A stretch of DNA of 64,000 bases, from assembly GCF_042610425.1 (NCBI RefSeq), contig NZ_JBGJZM010000001.1:2046001-2110000 (forward strand), written 5' to 3'. The position numbers were made by a program, and so were the translations under genes. Source of the stretch: Ectobacillus sp042610425 (GTDB lineage: Bacteria; Bacillota; Bacilli; Bacillales; Bacillaceae_G). The first letter of the stretch is position 1. Every line of letters starts with the position of its first letter. This document shows positions 26,934 to 37,110 of the stretch, one piece after another. Below the pieces are notes generated by a model. It saw only the letters and a program-made list of their open reading frames with translations, did not search any database and was not told the DNA's origin.

Positions 26934-27548
26934 ATGTCTATTAAACGACAAGGAAGCTTGTTTGACATGCAAGATTTATATGAAATGGAACCAACGAAAC
27001 GATTTGAAGACATATTTTCGACTTTACACATTGAACCCTTGTTAGTTGTCGTGTCAAAAAAGAATGTTTATGGTGCTCCTACTGAACTTAATTATCCAGC
27101 AATGATCTATGCTCTCGTTGCTCGTATCGTGGAACGTATTCCCACCATTAAAGATCTCGTGAAACGGTTACGAAATGATTTTATGTTTCATCTTGAGTGT
27201 GGTTTCTTGTTCTCTGATCATATCCCATCAGAGGCTTCCTTTTCTCGTTTTACTCAAAAGTTAAGTGAGTCGAATGCGCTTGAAACCGTTCAAGAAACCT
27301 TGCTTCTTCAAGCTATTCAAGAAGGTTTTCTTCAGGATGATGTCGTTTCGATTGATGCGACACATTTTGAATCACGAGACCGAGCTGCGCCACAAGAAAA
27401 AAAGCCCAAACCACAACCGAAAAAGCGTGGCCGTAAATCGAAGGCTGAACAAGAAGCCTTTCAAAAGGAAAAACAAGAACGAGAAGATCAAGAAACCATC
27501 TACGAAAAAAATTATCATGAAATTGATTCAAATATCAAAATTTTCTAA
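26934..27548 (+). mobile_element. truncated IS1182-like transposase
   Basis: The N-terminal 204 residues of a transposase of the IS1182 type (DUF772 region), including SDHIPSEASFSRFTQKLSES, the first catalytic Asp in SIDATHFESRD, and the basic linker KPQPKKRGRKSKAEQE. Full-length relatives have about 450-480 residues; the later catalytic Asp/Glu part is missing, and the frame runs into unrelated sequence after about residue 198. Its own start has AAGGTGA upstream. It is a dead element. 26636-26933 shows only a GCGCCCGTTGAACAAGGAAAGCG-like dispersed repeat scrap near 26726. Confidence 0.82.
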
Positions 27549-27640
27549 CTTTTATATAATTTGATTATGCTATACTTATTATGGTAATTGTAATTACATT
27601 ACTGTTACCGAATACAATCGCTTGCTGAGGGGGAATAGAA

Positions 27641-27991
27641 GTGAACGAATATGTGAAGGTATTGCAGAATTATGTAGGATTTGAAGGAAGAGCTAACCGT
27701 AAAGAGTATTGGATGTTTGCACTTATTAACTTATTAATTTCAATCGTTTTAGGAATCATTCAGTCGGTAGCTCATCTATCTCAAGTTTTAGCGTGGATTT
27801 ATACATTAGCTGTTCTATTACCATCTCTAGCAGTTTCCGTTCGTCGATTACACGATACAGGAAGAAGTGGATGGTTTTTACTACTCGCTATCCTTCCGAT
27901 AATCGGTCACATTATTTTACTTGTATTCTTCTGTCTCCCAACCAAAGAAAATGATCAAACATTTGGACCAGCAAACAACCTGACAACATGA
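27641..27991 (+). CDS. DUF805 membrane protein
   Basis: 116 residues of the DUF805 (YhaH-like) family: YVGFEGRANRKEYWMFALIN at the start, then three to four helices and the signature SVRRLHDTGRSGWFLLLAIL, ending with a short polar tail (FGPANN). An inner-membrane protein of unknown role. GTG start at 27641 with GAGGGG upstream; no ATG alternative has a site. Terminator at 28011-28042. Confidence 0.87.
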   Translation: MNEYVKVLQNYVGFEGRANRKEYWMFALINLLISIVLGIIQSVAHLSQVLAWIYTLAVLLPSLAVSVRRLHDTGRSGWFLLLAILPIIGHIILLVFFCLPTKENDQTFGPANNLTT

Positions 27992-28010
27992 AGCGAATGT
28001 CATTTGCATG

Positions 28011-28042
28011 AACCGCCTATCCATTGATAGAGCGGTTTTTTT
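28011..28042 (+). terminator. terminator after DUF805 gene
   Basis: AACCGC-CTATC pairs with GATAG-AGCGGTT, followed by TTTTTTATTTT. It sits just before the word C array. Confidence 0.75.
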
Positions 28043-28056
28043 ATTTTAGTTAGAAT

Positions 28057-28412
28057 TTTTCCGCCGTTAAATCTACCTTTCCCGCCGTTATTCCCCTCTG
28101 TTCCGCCGTTAAACCTTAGGTTTCCGCCGTTGAAATTCCAGTTCTCTCTTCTTTCCTCTTTCCTCGCTCCCCCTTCGCCGTTAAACCTACCTTTCCCGCC
28201 GTTATTTCCCTCTGTTCCGCCGTTAAACCTTAGGTTCCCGCCCTTAAAATTCCAGTTCTCTCTTCTTTCCTCCTTCCTCGCTCCCCCTTCGCCGTTAAAC
28301 CTACCTTTCCCGCCGTTATTCCCCTCTGTTCCGCCGTTAAACCTTAGGTTTCCGCCGTTAAAATTCCCTTTCTCTCTTCTTTCCTCCTTCCTCACTCCCC
28401 CTCCGCCGTTAT
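28057..28412. repeat. 21/51-bp phased repeat, word C (three 114-bp units)
   Basis: The core CCGCCGTTA stands at 28061, 28082, 28103, 28124, then 28175, 28196, 28217, 28238, then 28289, 28310, 28331, 28352, then 28403. Every step is exactly 21 or 51 bp (114-bp higher-order unit). Copies are nearly identical. The gap is pyrimidine-rich on the plus strand (TCTCTTCTTTCCTC). It lies between convergent DUF805 and glucan-synthase genes. Both strands stay open because the period is a multiple of three, but no ribosome site is present, so it is treated as non-coding. Confidence 0.93.
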
Positions 28413-28453
28413 ATTTTCACTTCCCTCCCCCATCCAAAAAAGAAGAAGGCTCC

Positions 28454-31400
28454 TCAGCCTCCTCCTTCTTCTCCGTATTTTCTTGTATTCGCAAAAACCT
28501 CGACCTTGTGCACGCCTCCATCATCGACGAGCTCTAGATACGCTGCTGCTCCTACATTTTTTCCGTCTACTACCCATGTAAACGATTCATTTTCCCCGGA
28601 AAATATGGTAATGGCATACAGCGTCTCCCCATATCGATAGTTCACCTCGAATGATTCCCAATCGTACGGTACGCATGGCGTAATATACAGTCGGTTCTCC
28701 TGTCTCTTTACGCCAAGTACATGTTCGAGTCCAGCTTGGTACATCCAGCCCGCGGCACCGGTGTACCAGGACCAGCCGGCTCGCCCTTCGTGTGGATGGG
28801 CGGTGTAGACGTCGGCGGACATGACGTATGGTTCGTTTCCGTATGTTTCGACGTCGCGTGCTGTTTTCGTGTGCGAAATAGGGTTTAGCATCGAGAAGAG
28901 TTCGAATGCTTTGTCCCTCCGGCCGAGCATCGACCAAGCGACAATGCCCCAGATGACGCCATGAGTATATTGGCCGCCGTTTTCCCGAATGCCGGCCGGA
29001 TAGCCCTGGATGTAACCCGGACTTGGTTTCGTTTCACTAAATGCTTTTGTCAACAATCTAGCAAGACCAAGTTTTCGGTCAACGAGTTCGCGGTCAAAGG
29101 AGCGCATCGCCCGTTCCATGCGATCATGCGTTGTTCCGCCAGAAATGACGGACCACGACTGAGCAATGGCATCAATGCGGCATTCCTTACTTTCAATGGA
29201 ACCGAGCCATGTGCCGGCGTCGGTAAACGCCCGGCGGAACCAGCCGCCGTCCCACGCCTTCTCATTTAGATGCTTCGCAAGGTTCGCGGATTCCTCTACA
29301 AACTGCGCTTTCACATCTGCAGAAAGAATGCCATCCTCTAATCTTCCAAACCGTTTTAAAATATCAAGTAAAAACCAACCGAGCCAGACGCTTTCGCCGC
29401 GTCCCTTTGCTCCAATGCGGCTCATACCATCATTCCAGTCACCGATTCCCATAAGCGGAAGACCGTGTTCGCCGTATTTAAGCGAATGCCGAATGGCACG
29501 GAGGCAATGCTCTAACACCGAGCCCTTTTCCTCTGAAATAACCGTATCTTCATAGCGCTCAAGCTCGCCCTCTCGCAGCACATCACTATGCAAAAAGGCT
29601 ACTTCTTCTTGTAAAATGTCAGCATCGCCGGTTTGCTCAATGTAACGGGACACTGCATAAGGGAGCCACAGCAAATCATCGGAAAAGAGAGTACGAATTC
29701 CCTTACTTGTGTCAATATGCCACCAATGCTGCACATCTCCTTCCTTGTACTGATGCGCTGCATTAATCAAAATTTGTCGTCTAACAATACTTGGATCGAC
29801 ATGTAAGAAGGCAAGTGCGTCTTGCAATTGATCCCGAAAGCCGAAGGCCCCTCCAGCTTGGTAAAAGGCAGTCCGTGCCCACAAACGGCAGACGAGTGCT
29901 TGATACAATAACCAGCCATTTAACAAAATATCCATCCCGCGATCTGGTGTTTTCACCTGCACCTGTCCGAGCGTACGCTCCCAATATTTTTTCACATCTA
30001 TACGAGCATCCGCAAAGGCTGAAGGATGACTATATTTGCTAACAAGGCGGTGCACCTCCTCCTTCGAAGAAGTACAACCAAGTAATATCGTAACGCTAGT
30101 TTCGCCGCCAGCTGGTAGTTTCACCTGCGCTTGCACGGCTCCGCATGAATTTGAAAAGGTACCGACTTTCATCGACAATTTGTCTTGAAATAATGCAGCG
30201 GGCCTCTGTGCTTTACCGCGTCCGATAAAATCGGTTCGATCGCCGGTATAGGAAACTGTGCCGGACGCTGCAATATGGAGGAAAGCAGTAGCATCTCGGA
30301 ATGTCTCTTGATATAGATTATGCGCAAGTAAGGTGCCATTTTCCCATTCGGTAACGATGAAAGGAGCCTGTGCTTCCCTTAGAACGCCGAGAACCCACTC
30401 CACATAATACGTAATCGAAATCGTTTTTTCTTCCTCGCTTGTATTTTTCAGGCGAAGCTGCATCAATTTCAGCGGATCTTCCGTCGGTACGGTGATTTCC
30501 ATCGTATGCACGATATCCCCGTCCAATTGTTCAATAGCGCTCTGGCCAAAGCCGTGCGTTACCTTGTACGATCGTCCGTCTCCATTTGGCTTCGGGGCAG
30601 CGGTCCATATTTCATTGCTGGCAATATCCCGCAAATACAAACACTCACCAGGTCGGTCAAGGACCGGATCATTCGTCCACGGTGTCAGCTTGCATTCTCT
30701 TGAATTATGCCACCATGTATAACCAGTTCCGAGCTCCGTTACAACGCATCCAAAATGTGGATTAGCCAGTACGTTACTCCATGGTCTAGGTAAATATACA
30801 CCCTCTCCGACATGCATTTGATACGCCTTACCACCTTCTACAAATCCGCCCCAGCCATTATAAAATTCACCCTTTGCCGCTAATCGTATCGCTTTATTTG
30901 TTGACATGCTCATTGGCAAAGCAGATGGTACTTCTGGCAGGTCTCGTTTGTTCACACGTAGCTGCGTCTTAAGACTTGGCCCACCTGCACGTATGATGAC
31001 GCGCGCCGCAGCAAAGAGAAGGGTCCGCACCTCAACAGATAAATGAGATGTTTTCAAGAAAATAAGCCGCTGCGGGTTCCAAATGCCACGGTTCTTCAAA
31101 TTATCATGGACGCGATGCATAAATTCATCTTGGTAACTACCGTGCGTTTCATCGAGTATAACAAGCTCAGTAGCCACACCAAGCATGCTAAGATACTGAT
31201 GCTGACAGGCGGTGGTTAAAACAAACGGCAAATCTGCATGATGGCGCACAGACACGACAAACATCGGAATATCACCGCTAATGCCATGCGACCATAAAGA
31301 CGACTGCCCTAATGTATTTTGTAAAATGGCCTCTCTGCGCAGCGGTGAAAGCGGTGGTGTATACAACAAACGACTCGCTAATAGATGTGCATGCATTGCC

Positions 31401-34400
31401 TCTTTACGTGTAAGGTGCATTTGGCGAAGATCAATTTGCGTGCGTACCCATGCAAGATGGAACGCTCGGTCTGCTTGCCGCGGTTCCCGCAGATGATCTA
31501 CAATGGCAAGTGCCTCTTCTCGTTCTTTCGCAACGCCGGTTACCATATAGACCGTCGCAGTAGCTTGTGGAGGCAATTGAATACTCCGGCGCATCACAAA
31601 GGCTGGGTCAACAACCGAACCCGTTGCACCGCTTAAACGTGTACGCAGAGCCTTTGGTGCTTGCAAGGAATGACCACGCCCGATGAAGGCTGCTCGGTCT
31701 GTTTCAAATTCATAGTCACTAATCTCATGCTTATCCACATAAACGGTATGAACAGCCCACGTTTCTTCTTCCTCATCCTCACGCCGTCTTCTCTTTGCGA
31801 CTAGACATGAAGCCCCTGAATCATGATTCGTTTCAATAAATAATTTATTAAAAGCTGGATGCGCACTATCCGCAGAGGGATGGGCGAGCGCTAACTCAAG
31901 GAATGAGGTCACCTCAAGTGTTCGATCCTGTGCTCCCGTATTCGTTAGCGTAAGCCTGCGCACCTGGGCATCCATATTGGATGCAATCGTTACTTCAAGC
32001 TTAGTTGATATATCATCATATAATTCTTCATAAACGGTTTTATCTAACCGAAATAACGTCTTCATCTCTCCCGTTGCACAAGGAAAGTTCGTGACACTCC
32101 ACGCTTTATCCTGCACTACGTCATACAGATAAACAATTGGGCCTGATGTATCTTCGACTGGGTCCTCTCGCCACCTCGTTACAGCCAGACTATTCCACAT
32201 CAACATGCCTGTACCGACGTTGGTATTCACACTTGTCAATCGTCCATTCGATAATACATTCACTTCTAAAGCTTCAGTTGGCTCAGTAAAGATTCGATCA
32301 CTTTCATCGGACGGACAGTCGAATTCTAGCGTTTTTACCTGATCCAGTGGCTCAGTCAGCATGGCAGCCTTTGCTGGTATACGCTCCTGCAAGAGCAGTT
32401 CAGCAGAACAGACGCGCGGATCACGGTGGAATCGGTTCACCATAATGTCATCCTGAAGCAAATTCACAAGCGTAAGCATACTCATCCCTTGGTGATGCGC
32501 CATAAAGCTTTGTACTACCTGATAATCGGCTCCACGCGGCATGCGAGTCTTTGTGAAATCGACCGCTTCATAGAATCCATACGTTCCTTTTGCATCATAG
32601 GATTCTAACGAATGAAGGGCTTTGACAGCTGCTTCTTTCGCATGTGGAAGGGCCAGAATCGTTGCATACGGCGCGATGACCTGATGATTTTCTAAACCAC
32701 GCTGCATCCCAAGCCCCGGCACCCCAAACGCACGGTACTGGTAGTTTAATTGATAATCAAACGCATAGTACCCGCTCTCAGATATACCAAAAGGAAGCTT
32801 TAGCCCATCGGCATACGTTTTCTGACGTTTCACAACCGCTCGGTACGTTGAATCCCAAATGGTGTTTGGATACGTTCGCATGAGTAGACTTGGCATCAAA
32901 TACTCAAACATCGTTCCCGACCATGACAGAAGCGTCTTGCACCCATCAATCATGGTCATCGTACGGCCCAGTGTAAACCAATGAGACACGGAAACCTGCC
33001 CTAAGCTAATTGCGACAAAGCTAGCTTGCCTTGCCTCGGAAGCAAGTAAATCATACAAAATTGTATCCTTTTGCTCCGTATCAACATGGTAGCCAAGACA
33101 AAACAAACGCTCGTCATCGTTATACAACGCTTTAAAATCGGTTTGTTCTACAATCTCGTCAATTTTTTCAATGATCATGTGAATACGAGAGGCAAACTCC
33201 TCTTCCTCGCATTCGATAAGCGCCTGACGAACTACCATTAAATAGGCGACAAAATTTCCGGAGTCTACCGTCGAAACGTAGCGCGGCGTAAGAGGAGAAG
33301 CGCTGCGTGTATCATACCAGTTTAACAAATGCCCTTTCCATTTTTCCATTGATTCGACCGTTTGTAAGGTAGATTCTATCCGAAAGAGCATCGCTTCTGT
33401 ATCGGTAAAATGTAAATCACGAGATGCCACCGTGCAGGCAAGATAAATGCCAATATTCGTCGGTGACGTACGATGGGCGACAAGCTCACTTGGCTGATAT
33501 TGCACATTATCAGGTGGTAACCACGATTCCTCTCTCGTAACATATCGCTCATAAAATGACCAAATATGACGAGCCAAGTCTCGTAGCTCCGGCTTTGCCT
33601 CCTCTACCCACGCATGCGAAATAGACTTTGGCGGTCGATTCAACTGCACAATAATAGGTCGTGCCAACAGCCAAATGACAGCGAAGGCAAAAGCTGTAGT
33701 ACGGCTACCACCGGAAAGAAAAGCAAGCCCTAAGAAGAAAGCAATGACGATATAGCCCGCAAGTTCGTACATAAAAACGCGGCCACGTGCCGGACTGCGG
33801 TCCGTTAGCGCAGAAGTGACCCACTCTAGCAGTTTCCGCTTGCTTACATACAACCTATACAACGTTCGAATAATCGCATCAACCGAAAGAATCGCCGCAA
33901 AGGGTAAAGTCAGTAGATGAACCACGCATTGCAGAAAGCTCACCTTCATACTCTTTACTCTTCCGCTACCCATTACTACATGCACACAAGCCATGAAAAA
34001 TGGAAGAAAAATCGTAAGCAGTACAATCATTTCCCATACCAATGCACGGCCCGGTAATAGATGCAAACCGAGCAGTGCAACTAGAAATAAAGCGGGTGCC
34101 ATCAGACTTCTGCGTAAATTATCAATAATTTGCCACCGCGTAAGTCCGCATAAATCTACCTTTTTACTATCCCCATATCTATCCTTACAGGTCCGTCCAA
34201 TCCACTTAATAAGCTGCCAATCACCGCGAATCCAACGATGTGCTCGGCGCTCAAACGCATAGTACGTAGATGGCTGTGACTCAATTACTTCAATATCAGA
34301 GGTTAACCCTGTTCGCAGAAATCCACCTTCTAGTACATCATGACTTAACACATGATGGTCTGGAATCCGATCCACCAGCGTTTTTTTAAATGCTTCCACA

Positions 34401-36472
34401 TCAAAAATTCCTTTTCCAACAAAAACAGCATGACCAAACAAATCCTGATAGCTATTTGACACCGCAAATGCATACGGATCAATGCCTGGTTCCTCGGACC
34501 ATAAGGAGGCAAAACGAGATTTTTGCGTAGATGCAAAGTTTACCCCAATGCGTGGCTGCAATACGCCGAAGCCTTCCACCACACGTGTTTCTTCCTTATT
34601 TAAACGCGGCCGATTATAGGGAAAGTGAATCGTTCCCGCCATGCGGCTAACTACCCCAATCGGTAGCTGCGTATCATGATCCGCCGTAAAGACATACCGA
34701 ATACCAGACAAAACCTCTTTGTTTCCATGAATCGTTGTAAAGCTCGTATCTTCCTTGCCTGACAACAGCTCCACAAATTCAACGAGCTTTCCTCGCTTTC
34801 GTTCCCAGCCCATAAATACTTCATCGACATCATTATAAAGACGCGCACGATGAAAAAGAAAAAATAGATCAAAGCCATACTTGTTGCAGAGTGCGTCTAT
34901 GCGCTTAATCGCATGCGCCACTATTTCTTCATCACCAGGCTGCGTTTCCTCATTGGCATCAGCAAAATCGGCCAGTACACCGAAATAAATATGCTTTTGT
35001 CGGTTCGCTAGGTAATGCACGAGCAGCCGGTCCATCACATCGTCTACCTCTTCCATACTCGACCAAATGATTGGCATAACAACCATCGTTTTCGCATCGT
35101 TTGGAAGTTTATCAGAAAAATCATAGCGAAGCAGCGTAGTAGGACGGCAACACCGACTTATTAAACCATGCAGGGTAGTTACCGCCCATTCACTCATCGG
35201 TAGCACCAGAGCTACTGCAATAACAAGCCAAGCAAGCGGCTGCACGCCGGTTCCAGATGCTATTAAAGTACCAGCAAGCCAAATAAACCCAAGCAACAAT
35301 ACGATAGACGCCGATACATACGAAACCATCGGCTTCCTACGAATCGCAAGCTGCGGCAATTGACGGGGACGCGTTACCTTACAAAGCTCCTTACGCATGG
35401 TCGTCATCCCATGCGGATCCAACAAATAATGAACAAGACTTGCATCCTTAAGCCCAACATTTGCCGAATGCTGTCTTTCCTTTGCAAGATAAACAGCCGT
35501 CTGTGCAACGATCGGCTCTGGAACATGAAGCTGGTATGCTATATCCGTTACGCGCGTACGAAGGACATTTTGACTTACTTCATCAATCTCCTTGTACTCA
35601 CTCGTTATATCGGATAAAAGAATTTGCTCGACATGAGACAAGCGAGCGAACGACTTTCGCCATGGCAAACGTTCGAGTCGATGCAAGCTTTGTACGAGAT
35701 TACCGCATGTCACCTGCAACTCAGCCTGAAGCTGTTGCTCAAGGGAAACGATGTGATCAAGACTTTCCTCGCTGTTCCCAACATAGGCCGCCAGCCACTC
35801 CTGAACAACGTGAATATCCGGTTCCTGCTCCCGCAAATGCCGAACAATATGTACAATTTCAATGGGACCGAGTGTTTGTTTCCGTGCCACCCTCTCAAGT
35901 AAAGCACGTACCTCATCATCTGATAGCTGCTTCTTCGTCATTTCACCAAGCAAAGAGGAAACGAAATGACACACCTCATGTCGATTGCGTACATCTCGCA
36001 TCGTCTTCGCAAGCCTACGAATAATCATCACGCGAAGCGCACTCGGCAACGCCCAGCACTCCGCCACGCGAAGAACCGAGACCTCCTGATATGACAGCAC
36101 ATACTGTTCAAAAGAATGTGCATCATAGCAACCATCCACATGCTCCAAATAATCATCACAAAGAGCATATATACGAGGCTGGCCGGTTGAACGTATGCGC
36201 GGCAACTTATGAAGCGTAGCCCGCGGCAAATTTCGCATCACTTCCTGCGACTGCGTCTCTAGAAAATGAATGTGATCAAGCAACCAATCCTCCGCCGGCT
36301 GCTTACAATGACCTTTGCTAAGACTCACCTGCTCCGCAAACTCGTGCAAGCTAGCCATATCAGACCGAAAAGCTGGCCAAAACCGAACCTTCAAGCGACT
36401 TGGTTCACAAACTTCATGCATAAGGGCAAACTCGTGTCCCCTAGTTCTTAGTTGATCAGTAGTAAGAATCAT
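28454..36472 (-). CDS. ndvB: cyclic beta-1,2-glucan synthase-like giant enzyme (GT84 + GH94)
   Basis: 2672 residues, near the 2800-2870 of rhizobial and Brucella NdvB/ChvB/Cgs. Order: an N-terminal helical region; two helices near 380-430; a GT84 glycosyltransferase (TADHDTQLP near 600, SHDVLEGGFLRTGL near 710, RRAHRWIRGDWQLIKW near 745); further helices (about 790-950); a glucoamylase-like region (MAHHQGMS near 1325); and two GH94 phosphorylase-like modules (GIGDWNDGMSRIGAKGRGES near 2347). It should build and cyclise beta-1,2-glucan at the membrane with UDP-glucose. No separate exporter gene is adjacent. The start follows GGAGG at five bases. The 3' third is locally richer in GC than neighbours (32 of 60 bases at 28981-29040). 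Confidence 0.9.
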   Translation of the reverse strand: MILTTDQLRTRGHEFALMHEVCEPSRLKVRFWPAFRSDMASLHEFAEQVSLSKGHCKQPAEDWLLDHIHFLETQSQEVMRNLPRATLHKLPRIRSTGQPRIYALCDDYLEHVDGCYDAHSFEQYVLSYQEVSVLRVAECWALPSALRVMIIRRLAKTMRDVRNRHEVCHFVSSLLGEMTKKQLSDDEVRALLERVARKQTLGPIEIVHIVRHLREQEPDIHVVQEWLAAYVGNSEESLDHIVSLEQQLQAELQVTCGNLVQSLHRLERLPWRKSFARLSHVEQILLSDITSEYKEIDEVSQNVLRTRVTDIAYQLHVPEPIVAQTAVYLAKERQHSANVGLKDASLVHYLLDPHGMTTMRKELCKVTRPRQLPQLAIRRKPMVSYVSASIVLLLGFIWLAGTLIASGTGVQPLAWLVIAVALVLPMSEWAVTTLHGLISRCCRPTTLLRYDFSDKLPNDAKTMVVMPIIWSSMEEVDDVMDRLLVHYLANRQKHIYFGVLADFADANEETQPGDEEIVAHAIKRIDALCNKYGFDLFFLFHRARLYNDVDEVFMGWERKRGKLVEFVELLSGKEDTSFTTIHGNKEVLSGIRYVFTADHDTQLPIGVVSRMAGTIHFPYNRPRLNKEETRVVEGFGVLQPRIGVNFASTQKSRFASLWSEEPGIDPYAFAVSNSYQDLFGHAVFVGKGIFDVEAFKKTLVDRIPDHHVLSHDVLEGGFLRTGLTSDIEVIESQPSTYYAFERRAHRWIRGDWQLIKWIGRTCKDRYGDSKKVDLCGLTRWQIIDNLRRSLMAPALFLVALLGLHLLPGRALVWEMIVLLTIFLPFFMACVHVVMGSGRVKSMKVSFLQCVVHLLTLPFAAILSVDAIIRTLYRLYVSKRKLLEWVTSALTDRSPARGRVFMYELAGYIVIAFFLGLAFLSGGSRTTAFAFAVIWLLARPIIVQLNRPPKSISHAWVEEAKPELRDLARHIWSFYERYVTREESWLPPDNVQYQPSELVAHRTSPTNIGIYLACTVASRDLHFTDTEAMLFRIESTLQTVESMEKWKGHLLNWYDTRSASPLTPRYVSTVDSGNFVAYLMVVRQALIECEEEEFASRIHMIIEKIDEIVEQTDFKALYNDDERLFCLGYHVDTEQKDTILYDLLASEARQASFVAISLGQVSVSHWFTLGRTMTMIDGCKTLLSWSGTMFEYLMPSLLMRTYPNTIWDSTYRAVVKRQKTYADGLKLPFGISESGYYAFDYQLNYQYRAFGVPGLGMQRGLENHQVIAPYATILALPHAKEAAVKALHSLESYDAKGTYGFYEAVDFTKTRMPRGADYQVVQSFMAHHQGMSMLTLVNLLQDDIMVNRFHRDPRVCSAELLLQERIPAKAAMLTEPLDQVKTLEFDCPSDESDRIFTEPTEALEVNVLSNGRLTSVNTNVGTGMLMWNSLAVTRWREDPVEDTSGPIVYLYDVVQDKAWSVTNFPCATGEMKTLFRLDKTVYEELYDDISTKLEVTIASNMDAQVRRLTLTNTGAQDRTLEVTSFLELALAHPSADSAHPAFNKLFIETNHDSGASCLVAKRRRREDEEEETWAVHTVYVDKHEISDYEFETDRAAFIGRGHSLQAPKALRTRLSGATGSVVDPAFVMRRSIQLPPQATATVYMVTGVAKEREEALAIVDHLREPRQADRAFHLAWVRTQIDLRQMHLTRKEAMHAHLLASRLLYTPPLSPLRREAILQNTLGQSSLWSHGISGDIPMFVVSVRHHADLPFVLTTACQHQYLSMLGVATELVILDETHGSYQDEFMHRVHDNLKNRGIWNPQRLIFLKTSHLSVEVRTLLFAAARVIIRAGGPSLKTQLRVNKRDLPEVPSALPMSMSTNKAIRLAAKGEFYNGWGGFVEGGKAYQMHVGEGVYLPRPWSNVLANPHFGCVVTELGTGYTWWHNSRECKLTPWTNDPVLDRPGECLYLRDIASNEIWTAAPKPNGDGRSYKVTHGFGQSAIEQLDGDIVHTMEITVPTEDPLKLMQLRLKNTSEEEKTISITYYVEWVLGVLREAQAPFIVTEWENGTLLAHNLYQETFRDATAFLHIAASGTVSYTGDRTDFIGRGKAQRPAALFQDKLSMKVGTFSNSCGAVQAQVKLPAGGETSVTILLGCTSSKEEVHRLVSKYSHPSAFADARIDVKKYWERTLGQVQVKTPDRGMDILLNGWLLYQALVCRLWARTAFYQAGGAFGFRDQLQDALAFLHVDPSIVRRQILINAAHQYKEGDVQHWWHIDTSKGIRTLFSDDLLWLPYAVSRYIEQTGDADILQEEVAFLHSDVLREGELERYEDTVISEEKGSVLEHCLRAIRHSLKYGEHGLPLMGIGDWNDGMSRIGAKGRGESVWLGWFLLDILKRFGRLEDGILSADVKAQFVEESANLAKHLNEKAWDGGWFRRAFTDAGTWLGSIESKECRIDAIAQSWSVISGGTTHDRMERAMRSFDRELVDRKLGLARLLTKAFSETKPSPGYIQGYPAGIRENGGQYTHGVIWGIVAWSMLGRRDKAFELFSMLNPISHTKTARDVETYGNEPYVMSADVYTAHPHEGRAGWSWYTGAAGWMYQAGLEHVLGVKRQENRLYITPCVPYDWESFEVNYRYGETLYAITIFSGENESFTWVVDGKNVGAAAYLELVDDGGVHKVEVFANTRKYGEEGGG

Positions 36473-36657
36473 AAGAGCCTCCTAGGTTTCATTACCAAAA
36501 ATGATGCCCTTTATGAGACCCTTTTATGCAAAACAAGAGGGATTTTATGGTGAGGAAAGCAGTGAAAAACTAAAAAAACGAATCCACATCATTCTAGATT
36601 TCATGGTCGGATTCTGATAAACTCTAGGTGGACAAGTAAAAAGAAAGGAGAATGTAA

Positions 36658-36999
36658 ATGTCAGAAATCAGCAATAAAGAACTCATGCAAGCAATTTTAG
36701 AAACCAATCGTATCGTGAAAATCATGCAAACTGATTTAGAAGATGTGAAAAAGGATATCGCTGAATTAAAAACAGATGTCGCTGTGTTGAAAACAGACGT
36801 CGCTGTGTTGAAAACAGACGTCGCTGTGCTGAAAACAGATGTCGCTGTGCTGAAAATAGACGTCGCTGAATTAAAATCCGAGCTTCAAATTGTAAAAACA
36901 GATGTGGAAGAAATCAAAATAACACAACAAGTATTCCAAAACGACCTATGGATGAACAAAACTGATGTTCAAAAGATAAAAAATCATCTAAATATTTAA
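36658..36999 (+). CDS. heptad-repeat coiled-coil protein
   Basis: 113 residues, almost entirely one coiled coil. The heptad TDVAVLK is repeated about five times (residues about 39-73), flanked by variants (DIAELK, DVEEIK). The DNA shows matching 21-bp repeats (36770-36870), so copy number may vary. No membrane segment or signal. Probably a cytosolic oligomer or bridging protein; the function is unknown. Strong AAAGGAG site before the ATG. 36473-36657 holds the divergent promoters. Confidence 0.75.
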   Translation: MSEISNKELMQAILETNRIVKIMQTDLEDVKKDIAELKTDVAVLKTDVAVLKTDVAVLKTDVAVLKIDVAELKSELQIVKTDVEEIKITQQVFQNDLWMNKTDVQKIKNHLNI

Positions 37000-37110
37000 T
37001 GAAATACCCCTTGTAGACACATCATAATACATTCTAGAATCCACATCCTCACTCTCTGTCCTCGATGTCTTGACCGATAATTACTAGATGCATACAACTT
37101 ACTACCCTAT

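Noticed and set aside
28000..28537. Long open frames on both strands across the word C array (38-residue repeats)
   Set aside because: They arise because 21, 51 and 114 are multiples of three. They lack ribosome sites, open on both strands at once, and the sister array D has stops.
28961..36451. Numerous short frames inside the glucan synthase region
   Set aside because: All lie within one continuous 2672-residue frame with family motifs throughout.
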